Part shown: piece by piece, positions 1-11,268 of the stretch
Layout: every line of letters begins with the position of its first letter
Position numbering within the stretch: the stretch's first letter is position 1
NCBI GenBank assembly: GCA_949317995.1
Contig: OX439050.1
Location: forward strand, 55,615,777 to 55,679,776
Direction of reading: 5' to 3'
Length of the DNA: 64,000 bases
From: Acholoe squamosa
Lineage: Eukaryota > Annelida > Polychaeta > Phyllodocida > Polynoidae
Program-made: the position numbers and the translations under genes
The notes under the pieces: generated by a model
What the model saw: the letters and a program-made list of their open reading frames with translations, nothing else
Told to the model about the DNA's origin: nothing
The model's database searches: none

Positions 1-172
1 AGTAGCTTTATTAATGTTGAGAGTAGATCTGAATGGTGCCATCCACCCTGCACATGGCATTGGCTGGTGGATAAATAATGACTGCTTCTATGGTTTAATC
101 ACCAGTGGAAATTACTCTGGCCAGCAGATTCCGATGGGGAATGAGGCTTTAGGAAGTTGGTTGTAAGCCCTA

Positions 173-1072
173 CACTGCAAAAATGGTGTTTAGATCCTAA
201 ACACAATTCTAAACATATTCTTGCAACGTTTTTGTAATCACAGTATTTGCCTAAACATGTTTAGCCAAATAATGTGCTTAGCTCAGGTATTTAGAAATGT
301 AGGTGTTTAGGTTTAAAATTTGTGTTTAGATACCTATGAAATTTTGTGCTTAGATGTTTATGAATTTTTGTGTTTAGATGTCTATGTGATTTGTTAGGGT
401 TAGGATTTGCAGACATGCATGCATTGAAAAATAAAGGAATATCTTTTGTTTACTTTCTCATTTGCTGGGGGACATGAGCAGGTATTTATCTACGTGTCAA
501 AGTGTCCAAAGATGTCAGCCACAGCTACATGTATGTATACACATGTATGTACACTCTATGAAAGACTTGAGAAAGTACAGCAGCTTGGCAGCAAGGACAT
601 TGCTTTATCCATTACAAAATAACATGAAATAGGTGTAAGTCATGGAGCATATTGACTATTTTATGGCAATGATGCTGGTGTAAGGAGAATCTAGTCAATT
701 TTCTATTGCTGTTCCTATTCTCATGACATTCAATAAAAAGAAACAACGATAAACATGGGATTTGGGGACACTTATTTCAACAATTGATTACAATTATGTA
801 CAGATAGTCCATTCAAAGGTAGTGCTGCTACCTGGTGTGGATTCAACATCCAAACATCTAAACATATTGATGTTTAAATCTAAACACCTATTATTCAGCT
901 GTCTCAACTCTAAACATCTAAACATGTTTAGCAAAAATGTTTATGTAGTTAGAACCAATGTGTTCATTTCCTAAATGTGTAGTTGATGAGACACCTAACA
1001 GACCTATATGTTTAGATTTTAAACATGTTTAGACCTAAACATGTTTAAAATCTAAACACCATTTTTGCAGTG
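173..1072. mobile_element. 0.9 kb MITE with TA target duplication (copy 1)
   Basis: The ends are inverted repeats starting CACTGCAAAAATGGTGTTTA, flanked on both sides by TA (171-172 and 1073-1074). The interior has no coding capacity and is unusually rich in TGTTTAG/CTAAACA words, especially near the ends. The related block in unit 2 (about 20630-20645) reads straight through the insertion point with a single TA, which gives a direct empty site. TA duplication with this end type fits a non-autonomous Tc1/mariner-like or similar element; the superfamily is inferred from the target site only. A second copy lies at 54876-55761 in the opposite orientation. Confidence 0.85.
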
Positions 1073-1084
1073 TACAGTTTCTTA

Positions 1085-1220
1085 TGCTGTTTCTTTTGAT
1101 TAGTTACTTCAGATAGACAATCTATGCTTTAACTATCCTGACACCATAGGCATTGAGGCCTATGACACACATGGCAAAAACCAAGCTGAGACTGTCAATG
1201 GTGTAAGAGCAATATAAAAC
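1085..1220 (+). pseudogene. Exon-like block, copy in unit 1
   Basis: After an acceptor-like TTAG this block reads LLQIDNLCFNYPD and onward, ending in a stop near 1217. The paralogous block at about 20660-20815 reads LLQIYNLCFDNPG in the same frame, and the two share residues well beyond that. Between them the frame stays open although the DNA has diverged, which suggests an exon of a duplicated gene or of an old repeat. I do not recognise the protein. No supporting upstream exon could be joined, so I treat it as a remnant. Confidence 0.3.
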
Positions 1221-4200
1221 TTGGGATATAGGGTTAGATAATTGCATAAAATAAAAGTAATAAGACTGACCATTATCTGCATCACATTAGATTTGATTAG
1301 ATTCCCTACTTCTCTCTGTACCCATACATGGAAGCTAACATGGCAGCCATAATAGACCTACATTAGAGGTTCACCAGCTACACAAGCTCTAGCAAACCTA
1401 TTATGGTGATAACAAAACCATCAGCTGTAGGGTAAGTGCACTTGAACAAATAATGTCATTGTATTTCCCAAAGAAGTAGCATTAATTGAAACACACTCTG
1501 GGCAGTTGCCAAAGTTTTCTAATGTTTAAAGTATACATGTAGCTCGATATTAAGATTATGTGCTTAGTAATCTGCCTTGTATGCTTATCGAACCACATCT
1601 GTAGTTCTATAAGCTTCATCTGGTGAACATGTTTATGGCTTGATGGCAGCCAGCCTGGTCCTTTGAAGCTACATCTCTGCCTATGTCAGATATCGACTAG
1701 ATGGGTGCCATTAAACACAAGTAGCATATTCTACCCATCTCCGATATGTCTGATAGTGTAAAGCCTTTTTACATTAGGAAGTTTTTTTTATAAAGGTACT
1801 TGTACAGCTTCCTTCCTTTTTCATTACTTACATAATACTGCTGTCACAGTCAGCCAAATGGAAGTTCTTTCTTGTAGTCATTAAAGCCTCTGCTGGCCAA
1901 ACTGTCAGATAAGAGATATACAACCTGCAGTAATATCTTTATATTTGCATCTCTTTGAAATCCCTTTGACATAGACTTGATGCCAATTTTGAAGTAAAAA
2001 CTCGAATAATTGGAACTGCAAAGTCTTGAAAACAAAGACACACATCACTTTCTGTGGTACTTTGAATTAGAAGCTGTAGCTAGCTAGTGCTTCCTTGATA
2101 CGAAATGCTTATTTTTCAATCCAACAAACGACAAATGCTATGTTATACTTACAAAATCTGGACTTTTCACTAAGGAACTTGTTGCCTGTGACTCCAGGCT
2201 TTTAGTATAGTATTGAACTTTAGGTCAAGTCAATGAACTGAGTGCCATTGTAGAGAGAGCAATCGATCTGGGAATGTATCAGTGAAAGCGTGCAGCTTCA
2301 TCAGCAATGGTACCAAGTATTTCCAAGGTTATCTCCACCATATAAAAACTCAGACACCATGTTTGTGATGCTTTTGCCATAGATATTGATAGTGGGTTGG
2401 AGCCCCCCTCAACCCCATTTGCATTAGATCATTTACGAATGGTACAAGCGAGATAAAAAGAAATGAAAACATTAGCAAATTGCCAAGTTTTGGGGATGCC
2501 AAGGTTTTCAGATGCCACATTTTCACCCAACTTGTTCTGAAGGATGTGATATTTATTGTTGCTTTTTCAAAAGGCATTCTTCAAAAGAGATAAGTCACAG
2601 ACTAGAATGATCTAAAGATCATTTCCTAAGACCACAATCAGCCTGAAGTCTTCAATTGCCAGTGCTAATCCTGTAACCATTTGGCACAACCTGAATGATG
2701 CAAGGATAGAATGTGTATTAATAGTCTACAGGAAGTCTCTAAAATCTCTTCAAGATGAAGCAAAAGAGGCTAGTCCAAATTATGTACTTTTCCAAAGTTA
2801 ACTCGATTTTTCTTCTTGAATACCTTACTGTATACTATAATTTGAGTGTACTTTATTCATTTCTCAGTCCTATTAAATGGACAATAACTCACATTTAATA
2901 AGGTTCTCCAACATTGTTTTGATGCGACCGTCGCCATCTTGAATTCGAAAAGTGCAGTGTGCATGCACGACGGACCTATGACATAATCATGCGAATTTGG
3001 CGCTGGTTATTCAACACAGGGGTACAATATGGGGGCTTAGTGCATTGTCTATGGGGCATCGATATTCACCTTGACATAACATATCAAAATACCTTGAAAT
3101 ATTCGAGATATGAAGGGCTAGACTTCTGATTCAGTGTTTCTCCTTTACAACGTGGGTCAAGGTAGGCCTACTCTTGGGTCAAGGCTGGGTCAAATCTGTG
3201 TTGCTATGGTTATGTAGACCAGACGGACACTGCCTAAACGTCAACAAATTTTCCGTGCTGTTCCCATGTAGCCCATCCCATGCAGGGAGGAGGGGTGGAG
3301 GAAAGGGAATGCTGTCAATGTACAATGGGTCTGGGCCTATTATGACGAATAGTATTGCCCCTAGTAGAGAGATAAAAGACTGTTAGCTGTAAGCATGTGC
3401 ACATGCACACATAATGTCAATGCATTTCCCAAAGTAGTAGAAACATACTATGGACAGTTGACAAGGTTTTCTAATTTGTTTATACGTAGGGGGTATCAGG
3501 AACATGTTTTTAGTTGTTTGCCTTGTATGCTTATAGAACCAACTCTGTAGTTCTCAAAGCTTTATCTGGTGAATATGTTTTTGGTTTGATAGCAGCCAGC
3601 CTGGTCCTTTGTCAAACACATACTAGAGTGGTGCCATAAGTAGCATATATTCTACCTACACAGATATGTTGGATATATATAGGAAATCGTTTTATGTGAA
3701 AAAGACTTGCACTGCTAGAATGCTATGGTGTGAAACCAGATATTCCCTTTTACATTCAACTCAACTTTATGCAACATGCCATACTCTATATACAGACAAA
3801 TACTTTGATAGATTCCTTGCTTTTTAGTTATGTATACACTACCACTGCCAAAGTGAAGTTCTCGTAGTCATTGATACCTCTACTGGCCAAACTGCCAGAT
3901 AAGAGATGTAACATTGGTATTTGCTGCACAATTGGTAAGGGAGTGAAGTTAGAAATGCATCTCTATGAGGCCCCTTCTTGCAAAGGGCTTTGCCATACAC
4001 TGGAGGGAATTTTGAAGTCAAAATTGAAATAACTTCAAAGTCTTGGTTTTAGATGCTGCACTGCTTTCTTGATATGAAATGCTAATGCCTCAATCAAACA
4101 AATAACGTGTAATGTAATGTTATCCTTAGATGGTCTGGATTTTAGTCCTTTTTACTAAGGAATTTGTTGCCTGTGACTCCAGGGATTTAGTATTGAGCTT

Positions 4201-4969
4201 TAAGTCAAGTCAATGCAATCAGTGCCATTGTTGAGGGCAATCGATCTGGGAAGGCAGTGGTGAAAGTAATGGTATGAGTATTTCCAAGGGTACCACACCA
4301 TAGCACTCCGGACACCATGTTTGCCATTCTTTTACTATAAAAGTTTTTATTGGGCTTGGACCCCCCCACCCTTTTTTCTTATGACTTCATTTATGAATTC
4401 CCCCAATTATGCAGGGTGGCATAACATGAGTAGGTTTGGCCCAACTAGTTCTGAACGGATGTGATATCTGTGTTTCTTTTTCAAAAGGCTTTCTTCAAAA
4501 GATGTTTGTCACAGACTAGCATGGTCTCAATGTCATACAACTTCAATTGCTATTGCTAATTCTATGGGAATTACGCGCAACTTGAATGGTGCAGTGATAG
4601 AATGATTAAAAAAAACAATTAATGGGAAGTTAGATTTTAAATATTTGAAACTTAAATGCAATGTGTCATGTCTTATATGATTTGTTATAAAACATCATGA
4701 TAGTTATTACTGCTAGCACGGAATGTCTGGTATGGAAATTTGACTAAATCAGTTAAGGCTCAGGTGTTTATTTTTACATTTTAAGCTGCCTTTCATTTAT
4801 CTGTTAGAGCATCCAATGCTTAAATGAATGAGGTAATCACTAACCTTCTACATTTATTTAAAATGCTTATTTTAAATATCTTGAATGTATGATTGTCCAT
4901 TTCAGTTGCCATGACTACGGAGCCCCTAATAGGACATACCAAAAATATTTTTTTCCCCAGAAAAAATAT

Positions 4970-5090
4970 TCCTGTGGATACTGAGCTATTCTTGCGGGTA
5001 CTGAGCAATTCTTGCAGATACTGAATAATTCCTGCAGGTACTGAACAATTCATGCGGGTACTGAGCAATTCTTGCGGGTACTGAACAATG
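4970..5090. repeat. 20-bp minisatellite, about six units
   Basis: Imperfect tandem copies of a unit close to ATTCTTGCGGGTACTGAGCA. The apparent minus-strand ORF over it is a by-product of the repeat. Immediately to the right begins the block at 5095 shared with 43735 and 51765. Confidence 0.8.
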
Positions 5091-5094
5091 AATC

Positions 5095-5560
5095 CTATGT
5101 GGCCCTAAAGAGTCAATGGCAAATTGTCTCACCTGCTGATTATCATATATAAGATGATAAGTTAATGAGATTGAGTGGGTGGTGGGATTAATTATCGATC
5201 AATAACATGCCATAACCTAACACCAAGCCAGCCAGAATGTCCCTATTTATGGAAAGCTCCGCTTACTCTCTGATATCTTCTACGTCTATCTTATGTCTTC
5301 TACTACTTACCATGGTCTCATTAGTTTGTAGTAGACTTAACCCTTTTTGTGCCACACGATGCTTCCAGATTCAATATTGCTTGGTCATCATAATTCAGCA
5401 ATGCTGCACTGGAGGACATTTCTCAATAGTGTTATTTAGTATCGTTAAGAATTATCCAGCAGGCGAATCTGCATCAGAGCATCATGTCATTCCTTCAGGA
5501 GTGTACATCTTCCCCTTTGGAGTGGCATGATTGTATTCCTACTGATTCACTTGTCAGGAT
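5095..5560. repeat. Triplication block b, unit 1 copy
   Basis: Starts near GGCCCTAAAGAGTCAATGGC and resembles 43735-44470 and 51765-52140. A 97-aa plus-strand frame at 5237-5530 is open only here; the same stretch is broken in the other two copies, so I do not call a gene. Confidence 0.6.
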
Positions 5561-5837
5561 TAATATGTTCTGTGATAACCAATGAGCATAAGCTGAATCC
5601 ATTATTGCATGTTTTGGCCTTCATAGGGTGAGGGTGTCTGTTGGTAATTGGCTTACTTGACTTTTCCACCTCCAATCACTAAATAAACTGTGAATTGATA
5701 TGCCATTGTAAATGCATGAATGATTTAGGCAGCAATATTCAGAGGGAATCATGCATACTATGCCAGAGGACCTTCAGTAATCATGTAGATAAAATAGATC
5801 TGCTTTTATCACTATTGATAGCTTAAGTCTTGTAGTG

Positions 5838-5990
5838 GAGTGAGTGAGTGAGTAAGTAATAGATGTTTAACGCCATTTCAACAACTAAGGTCATATTCAT
5901 GGCGAGAACGACATTACACAATTTCACAGAGGAATGTGTCAGTGCCTGCACATATGTGCACCACACACATCCTGAGGGGATAGGAGAGAT
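5838..5990 (+). repeat. Possible SINE fragment with GAGTGAGTGAGT start
   Basis: A short GAGT microsatellite leads into a stretch beginning ATGTTTAACGCCATTTCAAC. This arrangement resembles SINE families known from marine invertebrates. No tRNA-like head or tail is preserved, so the assignment is weak. The rest of 5560-6500 holds no gene that I can see. Confidence 0.3.
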
Positions 5991-6501
5991 GAGAAGTAGA
6001 CCCTTTTAAGTGGGCTAGGGAAGCCCGTTGTAGTGGAGGCTGTTTTGTACTTTCGTATGAAGCCGATGTTAATTCTACCCAACATGCAATATATTGTTCC
6101 TTAGGTTACCAAGTATACAAAAAAGCAAATTGGGAATTTCTTCTACCAGTATGGTTGCCATGGCAACCGCATTCCTTGACAACATTAGATACTATTTGAA
6201 TTACCTCAGAATTTGCAAATAAAACAGTCAAATTAAGGGATTAAGAATTTCTATCATTCAAATATCACCCCCTGGATCCTCTCACATGCCAGAAATCATG
6301 TAAGCAGATGGAAGGCCCAGCAACAGCGGTCTAGTATGATTTTCCCTAGCAACAGGCTTGTAACATTGGTTTCTGACAATCCTTTTCAGGGGGAGGTGTT
6401 ACTTCACCTTTTTTTTTGTCAAATGATTTGAGATACCAGCTCAATCTATGTTTTTGGGTCCAAAAATATGGGATATTACAACTATAATTTTTTTCAACCC
6501 C

Positions 6502-7556
6502 CTGGAATTTGTTGCCTGTGACTTCAGGGGTTTAGTATTGAGCTTTAAATCAAGTCAATGCATTCAGTGCCATTGTCGAGGGCAATCAATCTGGGAAGGC
6601 AGCGGTGAAAGTAATGGTATGAGTATTTCCAAGGGTACCACACCATAGCACTCCGGACACCATGTTTGCCATTCTTTTACTATAAAAGTTTTTATTGGGC
6701 TTGGACCCCCCCACCCTTTTTTCTTATGACTTCATTTATGAATTCCCCCAATTATACCAGCACAATCTATGCATTTGGGTCCAAAAATATGGGAAATCAC
6801 AACTATAATTTTTTTCAACCCCCTTGACCCCTTGTATGTTGGGTCCGAAGTTCGCCCATAGTGTGAAAATACAGCCAAAATTCAGACCATAGTGTGAAAA
6901 TACAGCCAAAATTCAGACGTTCAGATTCCTAATAAAACCTCATCATGGATTCATGTCAGGTCTCTTCTTGCAAAGGCCTTTGCCATACACTGGAGGGAAT
7001 TCTGAAGTCAAAATTGAAATAACTTCAAAGTCTTGGTTTTAGAAGCTGCACTGCTTTCTTGATATGAAATGCTAATGTGTAATATAATGTTATCCTTACA
7101 TGGTCTGGAATTTGTTGCCTGTGACTTCAGGGGTTTAGTATTGAGCTTTAAATCAAGTCAATGCAATCAGTGCCATTGTCGAGGGCAATCAATCTGGGAA
7201 GGCAGCGGTGAAAGTAATGGTATGAGTATTTCCAAGGGTACCACACCATAGCACTCCGGACACCATGTTTGCCATTCTTTTACTATAAAAGTTTTTATTG
7301 GGCTTGGACCCCCCCACCCTTTTTTCTTATGACTTCATTTATGAATTCCCCCAATTATACCAGCACAATCTATGCATTTGGGTCCAAAAATATGGGAAAT
7401 CACAACTATAATTTTTTTCAACCCTCTTGACCCCTTGTATGTGGGGTCCGAAGTTCGCCCATAGTGTGAAAATACAGCCAAAATTCAGACCATAGTGTGA
7501 AAATACAGCCAAAATTCAGACGTTCAGATTCCTAATAAAACCTCATCATGGATTCA
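6502..7556. repeat. Recent tandem duplication, 603-bp period
   Basis: 6502-6953 and 7105-7556 are nearly identical with only a few single-base differences; the offset is 603 bases throughout. The stretch between them (6954-7104) resembles about 3960-4150, so the duplicated unit is itself a piece of the older repeat. Inside each copy a shorter motif, CATAGTGTGAAAATACAGCC, is present twice. Short ORFs at 6448 and 7069 are copies of one another and are not called as genes. 7557-8204 holds nothing I can annotate. Confidence 0.85.
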
Positions 7557-8226
7557 TCCAAATGGTCAGAAACATTCATATTCGATGTAAAAATCTCAAG
7601 AAGTCATGTTGTTGTGGTTATAAGGGTATAAGCCATGCTGGGGAGAGCGGTCATACTTGCTAAGATACCAATAAATCAGCTATTTGGCAGGTATTTGGTC
7701 CTATACTATACATTCAATGTACTGCCATTCCACATCTGGATAAGATCAGATTAGGCAGAGTAGACCTTCCTTAAATACCCCATGTTCTTTTCACCTCCTG
7801 CCCCCCTCCAGGGGCCTCTCCCCTATTCACTCTATTGAGGTTCATCTCATAATGCCTCTAACGAGTTTCCTGTGTGTGTGGGTAAAAGATTACATCTGCT
7901 GGAAATTATCACACCTACTGATTGGAATTTCCAATTTTCAACCTTTTCTAAATCAGTCATGTATTCAACCCCTACAAGCTTGATTTCAAAGAATATGCTT
8001 ATCTAAATAGCATTTTTTTGGGGGTTAAGAGAATTAAGAAGAGAAGCGAACATTTTAGTTTGTGTTCATCCCCACAACACCATTGCAACAAAAAGGTCAT
8101 AAAAAAGTGCATTCACAATAGCAGTCACATGAACAACTAACTAGTGTTGGTAGACAGGAACCCTGTATGAAGATGATGTATTGTGGGAAACCTTAAGACC
8201 CTCTCAGGAGGATGTTTCACCTCATA

Positions 8227-8450
8227 GGTATTGAATTATACATATACGGCCTCCACATGCGGACGTCATGTGGGAGAAAAAATATTTATCTCAAAAAGTG
8301 TTTCTCAAAGGTGGCCGTGTCCTGTCCGTATGTGAGACACAGGATACGGACTTTTATCTCTAAATGTGGCCTTTTATTTTAACATACGGCTCCCCACATA
8401 CGGACAGTCCGTATACACATGCGGACCCTCCGTATGTTTGCTCCGCGAAG
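8227..8450. promoter_or_regulatory. Left subterminal CCGTATG motif cluster of Harbinger
   Basis: Variants of CCGTATGT/ACATACGG and CATGCGG occur about eight times here in both orientations. In this superfamily the Myb-like partner and transposase bind near the ends, so these are candidate binding sites (inference). Confidence 0.6.
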
Positions 8451-8514
8451 TTTTTTTTTTCGTAAAAGCCGCGTTCAACTTATGAGAACGGGGGAACCCC
8501 TTTCCGGTTTCCCC

Positions 8515-8530
8515 GTATGACGTCATAACG
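8515..8530 (+). promoter_or_regulatory. CRE-like TGACGTCA upstream of the Myb-like gene
   Basis: A palindromic TGACGTCA lies about 65 bp before the start codon at 8585. It matches the CREB/ATF consensus. No clear TATA box is visible in between, so its role as promoter element is inference. The same octamer occurs in the leader of the DIRS/Ngaro-like element at 62222-62229. Confidence 0.3.
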
Positions 8531-8584
8531 CAACTTCTGCTTTCTCCTTTATCGCTCATCAAACCGCCGACAAACAATACTAAG

Positions 8585-11206
8585 ATGGGGAAGAAAAAAC
8601 CCACTAAGGTGAGATACTTAAAGTTCTCTCTTTTTCTTGTCTTAAATATGATACCTCTTTTCTTTGTGGTCTTTATGAGGTCAAAAACAAGGCATGTCTT
8701 CACGTTTTTCATTCAAAACTTCGGTCCCCTCTCGACGCTCCCTCCTTCTGAAAGTGTTTTTTGGTTCAAGCAGACGCCTTCCCCCCTTTCTGTTCTTCAT
8801 GTCGTGACTTAATCCTTTCAATAAAAGGAAGAAGGGATCTCCCTGTTCTTAGAAATATACCCCCCTTTCCACTACCCAGCCTAATTTGACTCTTACTGTC
8901 ATCTAAGTAACAAAATATTAAATTTTGCTTGACGTTAAGCAATGTCCATCAGGTAATTTTCTAGGTTGTACATGTTGCCATGTTTTTACCTTTTCTTGCA
9001 CCGTAAGCTGTAATCTTATTCCAAATATGCCCCCCTTTTGTTTTTCCTGCGATGTCCAAATTGATAAAGATAACTTCTTCAAATTTTTATTAAGAATAAA
9101 GAAATTTTCTAATGCTGTCCCTTCCAAGGCATATGGCCGGTGTACGTTAAAATACAAAGTAAGTTCCATTGGCTTCATATAGAGCTTTTCTTTTGTTTAT
9201 CCCTTCTTTTTATTCTAATTTTCAGAATTTCAATGAGTTAATGGAGAATGTGACGAATCTTAAAGCCCTCCTCCGAGAAAACAGAAGGCTTACGGGTCAA
9301 GAAAGTGACCCTGACTTAGAGGTATGAGTCTAAAATTACTCCCTGAATACATTTTTTCTCTCTTTTCTCTTATGGCATTGAAAAAAACTAAATTTATTTT
9401 TTGTAAACATATTCCTCTTCTTTTTTTAAGTATATATTTAAAGTAGAATAACAAATAGTTCTTCAGCTCTCAGACTATATTTTATTTTCCCTTATACTAT
9501 ATTACAATATGTCTATAAAACTTTATTTCTTTTTTCTTTTCCAGGAATCTGACAAAGACGAGGACGAAGATGAGGGAGTAGAAACTATGTACGAGGACGA
9601 CGAGTTGAACGATGACGAAGAGCGACCTGAGAACTACCCGGGCGATGCTGGAGAGCAAGCAATAGCATACATGTGCGGCTTGCTTAAGCGGCAGAATCTC
9701 AGCATGAAGAGGCAAAAGGGAAAGCCTCCAAGCTCATCCCATCCATCCTTTTCTTCTTCCAAACCCAGCTCCTACAGTCAACGAAAAAAAGACTCTGAAA
9801 AGCTAGACCCCACATATTTTCCGGTCCCTGAATCCTCTGTTCCTAGAGGTAGAGGTAACAAAAGATCACGAGGCAGGGCTAGAGGATCCACTACTTCTGG
9901 CCGGGGGAGGGGACGTGGGTCACCTTCTCCTGACATATCAGGACGCGGTAGATCATCTCTGAACCAAAGTAATCGAAGGGGACGTGGTAGGTCTCCTGGA
10001 GTAAGTCTTCCTGCAGCTTCTGTTAGCGGTTCCATGCCTAAAAGTGCCACAAAAGGGGGGGTCCCTACCCCTAAGAAAGGAGAACACTGGAGGGAAGACG
10101 AGCTTGATTCCTTGTTGAAGGGTGCTAACCATCTTAAGCCAGTACTTAAAGGGCGCTTCAAACATAGCTCTGACGGAAAGGAACTAAAGAAAATGGCGTG
10201 GGAGGAACTAAGAGGTGAGGTTATATTCCTTTAAAATTTGTTTCTTTTTATATATTCCTCTTATGTTCAGTCTGATATGCATGTCGTCTGACATTGGTAG
10301 AATACATATTTTGCCTTTCCTTTTTTGGTAGTAATATAACTAATCTGTTGACGTAAAGGTGATATCTTTAACATGTAAGTTCACCTTCCTATATTTCAGA
10401 CTATGTTAATTCTAATGGAGGAAGGCATAGGACACGTGAGCAGTGTCAGGACAAGCTTGGGTATTTTGTTCAAAAGGCTAAGAAAAAGGTAGGAATACCC
10501 TGTCCCTTTTAGATTCTACTGTATCATTATGCTCTATATATCTGTGATTTGTTAGTATCTCTGAAAATAATAAATTATGTTATTTAAAGAATAATATTTC
10601 GGAAAAATCTTCAGAGAGATGTATTGTCTGTTATGTGTACCTTTCCACCTTTTTTTTTTAGAGACAGGTGATAGACTCTAAGTATAAAAGCGGGAGTGGT
10701 CAGCGTGACGAGGAGGATTATCTGACCTCTTTGGAGCAGCAGGCATGTGACTATGCAGGCCAAGATGTTGTGCTAGGTGAGAACTGAATTTCCGTCTATA
10801 CATCTGTCTTTATTTCATCTATATTCCACATAATACCATATATGCGACATCTGTTATCCATCACTATGCTGTACTTATGTATGTAGTAGTGCGACACCCT
10901 GCTCATGTTCAGGCATTGCCAACCATACCCTTCACCTACATATGACGATATATTGTATGGAACAGATATATATAAATCTTATTTTGGTTCCAGGAATACC
11001 CGGACTGAAGCCCCCTGGATTAGACGGTGGTCCTCGGTCGGACCTGAAGTCCTGCTATGACCCAAACCGTTCAGAAAAACCAAATTATGCTGACATCCCA
11101 ATGCCGAGTTCAGCTATGGCTGCAGTAAGGGAGGGGGATCTACTCGAGGAAGGTATATACTTTTCCATTTTTCCATTTACATATAAATATATATATATAG
11201 ACGGTG

Positions 11207-11268
<62 letters not shown>

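Noticed and set aside
5237-5530. 97-codon ORF with a hydrophobic start resembling a signal peptide
   Set aside because: The corresponding stretches in units 2 and 3 are frame-broken and no exon borders support it.
6448-6648. 66-codon ORF here and its 60-codon copy at 7069-7251
   Set aside because: Part of the 603-bp tandem duplication; the equivalent frames at 2165 and 4155 contain stops, so coding function is not supported.
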